Assembly: GCA_027070475.1 (NCBI GenBank)
Contig: JALXDT010000157.1
Coordinates: 1-6,031 of the forward strand
Direction: 5' to 3'
Length of the DNA stretch: 6,031 nt
Source: Candidatus Aminicenantota bacterium
GTDB lineage: Bacteria > Acidobacteriota > Aminicenantia > JAMOAD01
The notes under the pieces are model-generated. The model worked only from the letters and a program-made list of their open reading frames with translations, did no database searches and had not been told where the DNA came from. Below are positions 1-6,031 of the stretch, piece by piece. Both the position numbers and the translations under genes were made by a program. Each line of letters starts with the position of its first letter. Within the stretch, counting starts at the first letter, position 1.

Positions 1-16
1 CGTAAAAGTAAGAAGA

Positions 17-832
17 ATGTCAAAAATAATTAGTAATAAAGGTAATAAAGTAAGAATTAATAGTGATAAAATAAAAGAAAAGGTTCATCCGGAGAATCTT
101 TTTAAAGAAAAAGAAAAGTATTCAAAAGTGAAAAGTGAAAAAATAGCTCTTGAAAAAATTATACCCCAAAATAGGAATAAGAAGACAAAAAAGACAAATA
201 TAAACAATAAAAAAGCAGATTTGAAAGATACTGCAAATAATGAAGTTTCTTTAAAAATTGTGAAAGAACAGGAAAAAAGTTCTGTCCGAAAAGCAAAAGT
301 TTCAAAGGTAGAGGAAATTAAAATTTCCCCCGATACAAAGGAGATAAAGTTTGAAAATTTCAAACCCGAAAAACCAAAAGTCAATAATGTAGAGGTCAGG
401 AAAAGCAACCTAATTGAGGAGGTTGCAAGGATTGTTCAGAATACAACTCCAAAAGGCAATAAAATTTTTAGAATTCACATTGAACCTCCCGAGCTTGGGA
501 AAATGTATATTCAACTTTCCTTTTCTCAGGATAAGAAAATGGATATGAAGATATATGTTCAGAAACCCGAGGTGCAGCACTATCTAAACTCAGGGATAGA
601 GATATTGAAAACAAATATTGAAAATCTCGGTTTAAAATTTGATCTTCCAGTAATCCAGACTTTGAGTGAATTTAATTCTGGAGAAAAGGGAAATGAAAAA
701 GGTAAAGAGGGAGAATCTCAGAAAAAGATTAAATTTAGAGTTTTTACAGATAGCAAAGAAAATTCAGAGTATTATGAAGAATATATAGGAGTTATGGATT
801 ATTTGAGCGGAAGGGTTGATATAAGAGCTTAA
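17..832 (+). CDS. FliK-like flagellar hook-length control protein (C-terminal hook domain), possibly 5'-partial
   Basis: The product (271 residues from this ATG) looks like a FliK-family protein, which is secreted through the flagellar export apparatus and sets hook length by triggering the substrate switch. Residues 1-130 are low-complexity, hydrophilic and about 25% lysine, as expected of a poorly conserved, extended FliK N-terminus. Residues ~131-215 match the Flg_hook domain: a PPELG motif at 157-161 followed by alternating strands, a PEV segment near 184, and a helix ending in a G-L-x-F-D turn near 205. The tail ends in VDIRA, similar to FliK ends. The frame has no stop between position 2 and the ATG, and no good Shine-Dalgarno precedes it, so the true start may lie left of the window; FliK proteins are usually longer (about 400 residues). 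No other flagellar gene is visible. The family call is fairly safe; the exact role is inferred. Confidence 0.72.
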   Translation: MSKIISNKGNKVRINSDKIKEKVHPENLFKEKEKYSKVKSEKIALEKIIPQNRNKKTKKTNINNKKADLKDTANNEVSLKIVKEQEKSSVRKAKVSKVEEIKISPDTKEIKFENFKPEKPKVNNVEVRKSNLIEEVARIVQNTTPKGNKIFRIHIEPPELGKMYIQLSFSQDKKMDMKIYVQKPEVQHYLNSGIEILKTNIENLGLKFDLPVIQTLSEFNSGEKGNEKGKEGESQKKIKFRVFTDSKENSEYYEEYIGVMDYLSGRVDIRA

Positions 833-836
833 CCTT

Positions 837-2531
837 CTAATTAAGCAAAAAGAACATATCTGTATAATAATGGGGAGTTAATTCTTCCTCTGTTGACAGT
901 TGGATAAGTTTATCCCATCTATACCTTGCTCCATACTTAAATATTTTATCAATCAGAAATTTTCCTATCTCTTTTTTCCCATAATAGGGGACAATTAAGG
1001 TCCCGGTCTTTTTATAGATATGTGTAATTATGTAATTGTTTAATTGGGATGCAAGAATTTCACCTAATAGATAATTGTGATAATAAACAGGATCAGTTAC
1101 TATGTGTATCTTAGCAGCAAAGTCAGGTTTATTCCTATTTTCAGGTTTTTTCATAAGTTGATACTTTCCCTTTAGTTTCCACCATAGAGTATTCAAATCC
1201 TGATCAGGATTATAGTAAAGTTCTCTTTCAAACCTCATCATAACCTGAGCCCATCTTGAAAAAATCAGTTGAGATGCCAAGAAATTCTTTATCATTAAAG
1301 GTGTTAACTCTTTTATTTGCTTATCAGACAGTTCCAAAGCTTTTTTCAGCCATTTTGGGTTTTTTGAAAGTCTTCCGAAAAGCATTGCAATAGCTTCCGT
1401 TACAAAAATATGGGCTTCTTCTTTTAAAAAATACGGAAGGTTTTTATTAATGTACTTTGAATAGGCTGCATGTCCAAATTCATGAAGAGCTGTTTCCATC
1501 CATTGCGAATTATCCTTTATATTCATTAAAACTCTTACATCTCCATCTCTGCCGATCATTATTTCAAAAGCATGGGGGTTTTTACCTTTCTTTTCGTAAA
1601 AATCACTCCTTTTGATAATATCTTTTAAGTCTATGCCTATGCTTTTATAAAAATTATCAGCTATCTTTATAATATCTTTTCCCTTGAACAAATAATCCGT
1701 ATTTTGTTCAAAAATTGAAAGTCCTTCCTGAAAATAAGGATCATCATAGTGCCATGGCATTATTTCATCAGGGCTTATATTGAATTTTTTTGATAATTTT
1801 AAATCTATTTCGGCCTTTAATTTTTTATAAATATCTTTTGTCTTATTATCAACTTCATCAAATATTGCCAGAATGTCTTCCTCTGTCTGCTCAGATGTTT
1901 CCAGTGCCATTATGTAATAATTCTTAAATCCTAAATCTCTTGCAGCTTTGTTTCTCATTTTAACCAGTTTTAAAAAATCACCTATAACTATTTCCCCTAC
2001 CTCTTTTGAGGCTAACCAGTATTTTTTTCTCTCTTCCGAATTATTTGATTTTTTCAAAATCTCATAAATTTTGTTTATCGTTATCTCTTTACCATCCACC
2101 TTCGGTCTGTATTTTGAAAACTCCCTTTCAATCCTTGTTTCAAGGATAATAATTTCATCCCTTAAAGATTTAGGAATTTGATTTTTTAAAAAATTAAGAT
2201 AGAGAATGTCTAATTCTCTTTTAATTTCAGGCTCTGTGATTTTCCCCCTCTCTCTAATCTCTTTTAAAGTTTTAAAATTATCCTTGTTTGAATAAATATC
2301 CGCAAGCTTTTTTGTATATCCTTCATATTCTGAATAAAAATTGTTTTTTCCAGTCGTTGCAGCTTTCCAGTAAGAAAGTGAAGCTTTTTTCTCTATTGGT
2401 TTTACCTTTCTTTCTATATTCTTAATAAAAATTTCTGCTTTCTTATCATAATCTGTTTTACTACAGGATGAAATTATCATTAGAATACCTCCTATAAGAA
2501 ACAAAAGGGAGAAAATCTTTTTTGTTTGCAT
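837..2531 (-). CDS. Lipoprotein zinc metallopeptidase, M2 (ACE-like)/M3 type
   Basis: This is a predicted surface-anchored zinc peptidase of 564 residues. Residues 1-23 form a lipoprotein signal: lysines at 4-5, a hydrophobic stretch at 6-20 and lipobox I-S-S-C with Cys23, so it should be lipidated and held outside the inner membrane. The catalytic motif HEFGH is at 350-354, with a third zinc ligand Glu379 in a TEAIA context 25 residues later. MPWHYDDPYFQE near 258-269 and RNKAARDLGF near 193-202 are typical of gluzincin peptidases in the M2/M3 clan. K474-I-H476 followed by Y483/Y484 and Y487 lines up with the substrate-binding Lys511, His513, Tyr520 and Tyr523 of angiotensin-converting enzyme, favouring an M2-like peptidyl-dipeptidase over M3 oligopeptidase F. 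The length suits either. The ATG directly abuts the upstream kinase stop with no Shine-Dalgarno, so it is probably the coupled last gene of the pckA operon. Catalysis is well supported; substrate is unknown. Confidence 0.88.
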   Translation of the reverse strand: MQTKKIFSLLFLIGGILMIISSCSKTDYDKKAEIFIKNIERKVKPIEKKASLSYWKAATTGKNNFYSEYEGYTKKLADIYSNKDNFKTLKEIRERGKITEPEIKRELDILYLNFLKNQIPKSLRDEIIILETRIEREFSKYRPKVDGKEITINKIYEILKKSNNSEERKKYWLASKEVGEIVIGDFLKLVKMRNKAARDLGFKNYYIMALETSEQTEEDILAIFDEVDNKTKDIYKKLKAEIDLKLSKKFNISPDEIMPWHYDDPYFQEGLSIFEQNTDYLFKGKDIIKIADNFYKSIGIDLKDIIKRSDFYEKKGKNPHAFEIMIGRDGDVRVLMNIKDNSQWMETALHEFGHAAYSKYINKNLPYFLKEEAHIFVTEAIAMLFGRLSKNPKWLKKALELSDKQIKELTPLMIKNFLASQLIFSRWAQVMMRFERELYYNPDQDLNTLWWKLKGKYQLMKKPENRNKPDFAAKIHIVTDPVYYHNYLLGEILASQLNNYIITHIYKKTGTLIVPYYGKKEIGKFLIDKIFKYGARYRWDKLIQLSTEEELTPHYYTDMFFLLN

Positions 2532-2534
2532 TTA
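2529..2534 (-). other. Abutting stop/start (TAAATG) between kinase and peptidase genes
   Basis: On the minus strand the kinase stop TAA (2534-2532) is followed immediately by the peptidase ATG (2531-2529). The preceding bases are A/T-rich with no purine Shine-Dalgarno core. This suggests that ribosomes finishing the kinase reinitiate on the peptidase, so expression of the two is linked. Confidence 0.6.
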
Positions 2535-3107
2535 AATATTTTTTTCTATTGCCTCAATAAGTGAATTTAAATAATCATGGAGTTCTTCCAAAGTTCCATC
2601 ATTCATTACAAAAAAATCAGCTTCTCCCATGCAGGCGCCTACCTGTTGACCATCTGGAGGTTCATTAATTCCCCACTCTCTTATTAATTTTTTTTCTATC
2701 TCATCATCACTTAAGGGATCTGAGCCCCTTTTTCTATTCTTTACTCTCTGTATTAATGTTTCTTTTGGAGCAGCCACTGCAAGAAGAAAAAAGTTTTCCA
2801 TTTTTCTTAACTCTTTTATTTCGGCAGGATTTCTTATTCCATCTATAACCCAGTTCAATTCAGGAGCTTCACTCCCAATTTTTTCTCTAACTCTTTTACC
2901 TAAAACTCCAGCTCCCTCCTCTTTTCTAAGACTATTACCCACCATCATAAGATTTTCTCTCGTTTCCTCAAGTTCTCTTTTCCTAAGCTCCTCTCTAACC
3001 ATATCAGAAAGGGAGATATAGTTAAATCCTTTTGATTTTAAAAATTTTGAAACCTCTCCTTTCCCTGAAGCAAGAGGTCCTGTAAGGCCAATTTTTATAC
3101 TTTTCAT
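2532..3107 (-). CDS. P-loop nucleotide kinase-like protein (UPF0200/AAA_18, dephospho-CoA-kinase-like)
   Basis: This is a small cytoplasmic P-loop protein of 191 residues with a nucleoside/nucleotide-kinase fold. Walker A is at residues 10-17 (GPLASGKG), with Gly17 where Ser/Thr is more usual. It is followed by ISLSDMVREE (31-40), an N-L-x-x-x-G-N-x-L-R-x-x-x-G segment (52-65), a strand V-I-D-G-I-R at 87-92 acting as a Walker B-like region, and an R-K-R-G-S-D-P lid near 125-131. The end carries an ADFFVMNDGTLEEL block (163-176). This order of motifs (SLSD-REE, IDGIR, RGxDP, AD-x-x-x-x-N-x-G-x-LEEL) recalls the archaeal UPF0200 adenylate-kinase-like family and the P-loop part of some dCMP-deaminase-like proteins more than canonical CoaE. 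The start overlaps the pckA stop by one base (TAATG) and places Walker A at the usual N-terminal distance. A nucleotide kinase role is inferred; the phosphate acceptor is unknown. Confidence 0.8.
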   Translation of the reverse strand: MKSIKIGLTGPLASGKGEVSKFLKSKGFNYISLSDMVREELRKRELEETRENLMMVGNSLRKEEGAGVLGKRVREKIGSEAPELNWVIDGIRNPAEIKELRKMENFFLLAVAAPKETLIQRVKNRKRGSDPLSDDEIEKKLIREWGINEPPDGQQVGACMGEADFFVMNDGTLEELHDYLNSLIEAIEKNI

Positions 3108-3109
3108 TA
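3105..3109 (-). other. TAATG overlap coupling pckA to the kinase gene
   Basis: The pckA stop TAA (3109-3107) shares its last A with the kinase ATG (3107-3105). The 20 bases before the ATG contain only a weak GGT and no Shine-Dalgarno. A one-base overlap of this type usually means termination-reinitiation, tying kinase synthesis to pckA translation. Confidence 0.65.
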
Positions 3110-4753
3110 TTTACCGGGACACTGTTTTACAATTTTTTCAGGAAGGTTTTTATTACCATAAGCCTTATCAAAATGATTGCTAAAATCCTGAGCTAACTTG
3201 TCAGCTCTTTTTTCAAATTCTTCTTTATTCTTCCATGTAAATTTAGGATCTAAGATCTCTGAAGGAACATCACCTGGACATCTTTTAGGAATATTTATGT
3301 GGAATCGTGGATCTTCATAATACTCCAGATCTCTTAATTTCCCTGTTACCGCTGCTTCGACAATTTTTCTTGTAATATCAATATCAAATCTTTTACCTAC
3401 ACCATATGGGCCGCCTGTCCATCCGGTATTTATCAGATAAACATCCGTATTGTGTTTCCTCATCTTTTCTCCTAACATTTCCGCATATTCATTCGGATTT
3501 CGAGGCATGAAAGGTTCTCCGAAAAATCTTGAAAATGTTGAAACAGGATCAACAATTCCTGTTTCAGTTCCAGCAAGTTTGCTTGTATATCCCATTAAAA
3601 ACCACAACATTGCCTGCTCTTCATTGAGTTTTGCCACAGGAGGTAAAACTCCGTTTGCATCAGCAGTAAGAAATATTATTGTTTTAGGATGTCCTGAAGT
3701 AGAGGATTCCTTGATATTTGATAAATAAACGAGTGGATATGAAGATCTTGAGTTCTCTGTTAATCTTGCATCATAAAAATCAAACTCACCATCTGGATAT
3801 ATCATTGCATTTTCCACTATTGCTCCATGGTTGAGATAATCATCTTTGTGCATAACAGCATTGTAGATTTCGGGTTCTTTTTCAGCGCTGAGTCTTATCA
3901 TTTTCGCATAGCAACCATTTTCAAAATTTGCAATACCATCATCGCTCCATCCATGCTCATCATCTCCAAGCAAAGCCCTTTCAGGATCAGCTGACAATGT
4001 TGTTTTCCCTGTTCCCGAAAGCCCTAAAAACAAAGCTGAACTTCCATCCTTTCCTTCATTTGCTGATGCATGAAGAGGTAATATACCCTTTTCAGGCAAA
4101 TAATAATTCATGACTGTGAACATGAGTTTTTTAACAGAGCCAAGATATGCAGATCCTATGACAATTCCTGCCCTTCTATCATAGTCTATAGCAATGGCCA
4201 TATTTGTTGTCTCACCGCTCGGTAATTTTCTTAACCTTCCTTCATATCTTTTTCTATCCAGTTTATCGTAAGGTAAAACAAAAAGTGTGAAAGGAGAATC
4301 TGAAAAAATGCTCTTTGAAATACCCGATGGTACAGGTCTGAACATATTGTCTGTGAAAAGAGCTGTTAAAGCTTTATCTGTTATGGTCTTTACAGGAAGG
4401 GCATATTTACTGTCCGCCCCTATTACTCTATTTGTGACAAATATTTCATCTTTGCCTTTCAAAAGATTTAAAGCATCCTCCAAGAGCATATCAAAGGTTC
4501 TTTCATCAATCGGTATATTGTATGGGGAATCCCAATCTATATTGTTTTCACTCTCTTTTCTTTTTACTGTTACAGTGTCTTTGGGACTTCTTCCGGTTGA
4601 CTCAGGTGGAGTCCATGTTGCCAGTGCTCCATTTTTGCTTACAATTGCTTCCTTTCTTTCAACACTTCTTTTAATTAATTCACTTCTTTTTAAATCCTCT
4701 TTTACATTATTATGGCCATTTAAAAGGTTTTTGGCCATTTCTTCTATCTTCAT
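3107..4753 (-). CDS. pckA: Phosphoenolpyruvate carboxykinase (ATP)
   Basis: This cytoplasmic enzyme converts oxaloacetate and ATP to PEP, CO2 and ADP, the first committed step of gluconeogenesis, and runs in reverse in some fermenters. The 548 residues match the usual ~540 of the ATP-dependent family. Key elements, compared with E. coli PckA: GRSPKD with Arg55 (substrate-binding Arg65); KK at 208-209 (metal-ligand lysine region); His228 in PLHASAN (His232); kinase P-loop GLSGTGKTTLS at 244-254 with Lys250 (Lys254); LLGDDEHGW at 261-269 with Asp264/Asp265 (metal binding, Asp268/Asp269); TENSR with Arg336 (Arg333); and FLTADANGVLPP near 361-372. All expected active-site residues are present, so it should be active. 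The start is set by a strong AAGGAGG ten bases upstream. It is the first gene of the three-gene minus-strand operon. The absence of GTP-type motifs rules out the PEPCK-GTP family. Confidence 0.98.
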   Translation of the reverse strand: MKIEEMAKNLLNGHNNVKEDLKRSELIKRSVERKEAIVSKNGALATWTPPESTGRSPKDTVTVKRKESENNIDWDSPYNIPIDERTFDMLLEDALNLLKGKDEIFVTNRVIGADSKYALPVKTITDKALTALFTDNMFRPVPSGISKSIFSDSPFTLFVLPYDKLDRKRYEGRLRKLPSGETTNMAIAIDYDRRAGIVIGSAYLGSVKKLMFTVMNYYLPEKGILPLHASANEGKDGSSALFLGLSGTGKTTLSADPERALLGDDEHGWSDDGIANFENGCYAKMIRLSAEKEPEIYNAVMHKDDYLNHGAIVENAMIYPDGEFDFYDARLTENSRSSYPLVYLSNIKESSTSGHPKTIIFLTADANGVLPPVAKLNEEQAMLWFLMGYTSKLAGTETGIVDPVSTFSRFFGEPFMPRNPNEYAEMLGEKMRKHNTDVYLINTGWTGGPYGVGKRFDIDITRKIVEAAVTGKLRDLEYYEDPRFHINIPKRCPGDVPSEILDPKFTWKNKEEFEKRADKLAQDFSNHFDKAYGNKNLPEKIVKQCPGK

Positions 4754-4763
4754 GGAAAAACCA

Positions 4764-4770
4764 CCTCCTT
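4764..4770 (-). promoter_or_regulatory. Strong Shine-Dalgarno of pckA (AAGGAGG)
   Basis: AAGGAGG, continuing into TGG, lies ten bases before the pckA ATG. It is a full match to the anti-Shine-Dalgarno and confirms the start. It contrasts with the two downstream genes, which have none. Confidence 0.9.
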
Positions 4771-4785
4771 ATAATAAATTATAGG

Positions 4786-4814
4786 ATTATAAAATAAAAA
4801 TTACTACTTATCAA
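4786..4814 (-). promoter_or_regulatory. Sigma-70-type promoter of the pckA operon
   Basis: Read on the minus strand, TTGATA (4814-4809) and a perfect TATAAT (4791-4786) are separated by exactly 17 bases, close to the vegetative consensus. Transcription would begin near 4779, giving a leader of about 26 bases that contains only the Shine-Dalgarno. That is too short for a riboswitch or attenuator. A second TATAAT at 4783-4778 lacks a correctly spaced -35. A/T-rich DNA makes -10 matches easy to find, but the combined -35, spacing and position are convincing. Confidence 0.72.
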
Positions 4815-4824
4815 CATTTACAAA

Positions 4825-6031
4825 CTATTTTTTTCCTTTTATTGCAAAATTAGTCTCTGAGAAGAGATATTGGTTTAGAAGATCTATGTTATAGTTAATT
4901 GTTGAATCTTCAGTTTCCTTTAATTTTATATCCGGAAGCATGGAAAGAATTATTTCAACATTGGAGAATCCGTTTTTTTCAAATAAAAATCTCAATAATT
5001 CGGGATGAACAGCTGTTTTGTGAGTAGGATCAAGTAAAAAAATCTGGGAAAAGGAAAACCAGGAGAGAGGATTTATTGTTTCAAGAATAAGGATCCCCCC
5101 TTTTTTTAGTTTTTTGTAGCTCAGGTTAATTAATTTTTTTATTTCACCATAATTTAAATGTTCAATAACCTGCGATGAGAAAATTCCATCAAGTGAATTA
5201 TCCTCTTTCTTCTCAAGAAAAGCCAATAGGTCGTCTTTAAAAACCTTTAAGCCTTTTCTTTTAGCTATCTTCACCATACCATCATCAATATCAACACCGA
5301 TACCGAATCTTCCGTTTTGTTCCAGAATTTCCAGAAACTCTCCTCTTCCACAGCCAAGGTCAAGAATGAGACTCTTTTCAGGAAAATATTTAATATAGCT
5401 TTCCAGAGATTTTTTAAGTTCCTCTTCCTTTCTAAACCTTCTTTCAAAAGCTGAATAATCTGCAAGCTCTATTATTGAGAGTATCTCATCTTTTTCACTT
5501 TGTTCTAACTTTTTTCCCTCTTTCAGCTTTCTTAAAGTTTCTCCTATCTCATTGAATTCAAGAAGAAGAGTTCTAACATCTTCATAAATAGCTGATAGCC
5601 TGTCAATCTGCCACAAAATGCTCTTGAAATGAAGGGTTGCATGATTATTAGAGAGTGCATCCCACTTTTTATCTTTTACATCTATCAATTTTAACAGAAT
5701 TTCCTCTTTTTTTTGAATTAAACCTATTATGGAAGAAAATTCACCAACTTGTAGTTTTCCGAGCAAGGAAGAACGGTTTCTCACGCGTGGATTGCCAGTC
5801 ACTGCTCCAACGCGAGAATCTGTATCTTTAACAAAATGTGTCATCAACCAATGCACGGTATTTGGGTCAAGAACGGCATCACCGTCAATGCCAACAATAA
5901 AATCATGGTTGCAAATCATGGCTGCCATATTCATGGCGGTGGCTTTGCCTTGATTGGTTGCAAGATGTGCAACACGTAAGTTCGGGTATTTTTCTTGCAG
6001 AGCATCCAGCACTTCGCCAGTGTTGTCACTG
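4825..6031 (-). CDS. Chimeric ORF: truncated PgaC-like glycosyltransferase joined in frame to a SAM-dependent methyltransferase
   Basis: The frame is open through the right edge; the first internal start is a GTG at 6012-6010 (395 residues from there), but the residues upstream of it (SDNTGE) still fit a glycosyltransferase, so the gene enters from outside. Numbering from that GTG, residues 1 to ~95 are glycosyltransferase family 2 sequence and ~100-395 a methyltransferase. Residues 101-205 are charged and helical, probably coiled coil. Motif I LDLGCGRGEF is at 217-226, the acidic loop GVDID at 239-243, QVIEHL at 281-286 and LDPTHKTAVHP at 327-337. This set resembles methyltransferases that modify or cap O-antigen and other polysaccharides (WbdD-like N-terminal domains). 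The acceptor is unknown. The methyltransferase call is strong; the single-gene continuity is doubtful. The native methyltransferase start is lost or lies upstream of the join. Confidence 0.75.
   Translation of the reverse strand, partial: SDNTGEVLDALQEKYPNLRVAHLATNQGKATAMNMAAMICNHDFIVGIDGDAVLDPNTVHWLMTHFVKDTDSRVGAVTGNPRVRNRSSLLGKLQVGEFSSIIGLIQKKEEILLKLIDVKDKKWDALSNNHATLHFKSILWQIDRLSAIYEDVRTLLLEFNEIGETLRKLKEGKKLEQSEKDEILSIIELADYSAFERRFRKEEELKKSLESYIKYFPEKSLILDLGCGRGEFLEILEQNGRFGIGVDIDDGMVKIAKRKGLKVFKDDLLAFLEKKEDNSLDGIFSSQVIEHLNYGEIKKLINLSYKKLKKGGILILETINPLSWFSFSQIFLLDPTHKTAVHPELLRFLFEKNGFSNVEIILSMLPDIKLKETEDSTINYNIDLLNQYLFSETNFAIKGKK
5755..6031 (-). pseudogene. Fragment of PgaC/IcaA-type poly-N-acetylglucosamine synthase (GT2), foreign composition
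   Basis: This segment encodes an internal slice of a processive family-2 glycosyltransferase. The landmarks are LRVAHL-x-x-NQGKA near residues 12-24, the substrate-binding IDGDA-x-LD at 42-49, and VGAVTGNPR-x-R-x-RS followed by LQVGEFSSIIGLI at 68-99. In E. coli PgaC the same blocks occur in this order and continue into KRTQR, TED and QxxRW, all missing here. The catalytic base and product-binding motif are therefore absent and the piece cannot work as a synthase. G+C over 5761-6031 is 127/271 (about 47%), against 96/300 (32%) in 5461-5760. Four of five arginine codons are CGT/CGC. The source looks gammaproteobacterial, but that is a judgement from remembered homologues. Confidence 0.72.

Noticed and set aside
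85..408. Long open frame on the minus strand opposite the FliK-like gene, rich in Phe and Ser.
   Set aside because: It is the complement of lysine- and glutamate-rich coding sequence (AAA/GAA read as TTT/TTC). It has no family motif and no ribosome-binding site.
827..846. Possible bidirectional terminator: GCTTAA and TTAAGC arms around an 8-base loop between the convergent genes.
   Set aside because: The stem is only 6 pairs, with two G-C pairs, and no T-run follows it on either strand. This is easily produced by chance in A/T-rich DNA.
4287..4784. Plus-strand frame of ~165 residues opposite the start of pckA, with smaller ones at 3450-3728 and 3928-4113.
   Set aside because: They lie wholly or largely antisense to an unmistakable, intact pckA, and their translations show no recognisable domain.
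4754..4824. Riboswitch, attenuator or operator in the pckA leader.
   Set aside because: The gap is 71 bases and is fully used by the promoter and Shine-Dalgarno. No stable stem or inverted repeat of useful length is visible.
5729..5953. Plus-strand frame opposite the PgaC-like fragment.
   Set aside because: It is antisense to well-conserved glycosyltransferase motifs and spans the composition break; no independent coding signal.
5755..6031. Mobile element or phage-derived insertion as source of the foreign segment.
   Set aside because: No terminal repeats, transposase, integrase or target duplication is seen. The segment is only part of a biosynthetic gene, so a chimeric join is simpler.

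Overview
The window comes from a low-GC (about one third G+C) bacterium. A flagellar hook-length-control-like gene and a Sec/lipoprotein signal point to a motile bacterium that exports lipoproteins. ATP-type PEP carboxykinase suggests gluconeogenic or fermentative carbon handling. Nothing here fixes the phylum, but low GC, AGA/AGG arginine codons and an archaeal-looking small kinase would suit an uncultured or deep-branching bacterial lineage.

Layout. Positions 1-832 (+) carry a FliK-like protein whose reading frame is still open at the left edge. It converges, with only 4 bases between stop codons, on a tight three-gene operon on the minus strand (4753 down to 837). The operon reads pckA (PEP carboxykinase, ATP), a P-loop nucleotide kinase-like protein of the UPF0200/AAA_18 type, and an outward-anchored lipoprotein zinc peptidase related to families M2/M3. 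The genes overlap by one base (TAATG) and then abut (TAAATG). Neither downstream gene has a visible Shine-Dalgarno, so translational coupling is likely. A near-consensus sigma-70 promoter (TTGATA-N17-TATAAT) and a strong AAGGAGG sit in the 71-base gap before pckA.

From 4825 to the right edge (-) runs one open frame that does not look like a single natural gene. Its C-terminal ~290 residues are a coiled-coil plus SAM-dependent methyltransferase of the polysaccharide-modifying type, with host-like composition. Its N-terminal ~95 residues are an internal slice of a PgaC/IcaA-type poly-N-acetylglucosamine glycosyltransferase, with about 47% G+C and CGN arginine codons. The switch lies at about 5720-5760. 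A chimeric contig end is the leading explanation, with a real recombination or fusion the alternative.

Working together: PckA interconverts oxaloacetate and PEP, and the peptidase would release small peptides at the cell surface. A peptide-to-gluconeogenesis link is plausible but is inference only. I see no RNA genes, CRISPR, insertion sequences or defence system, and no convincing undescribed system.
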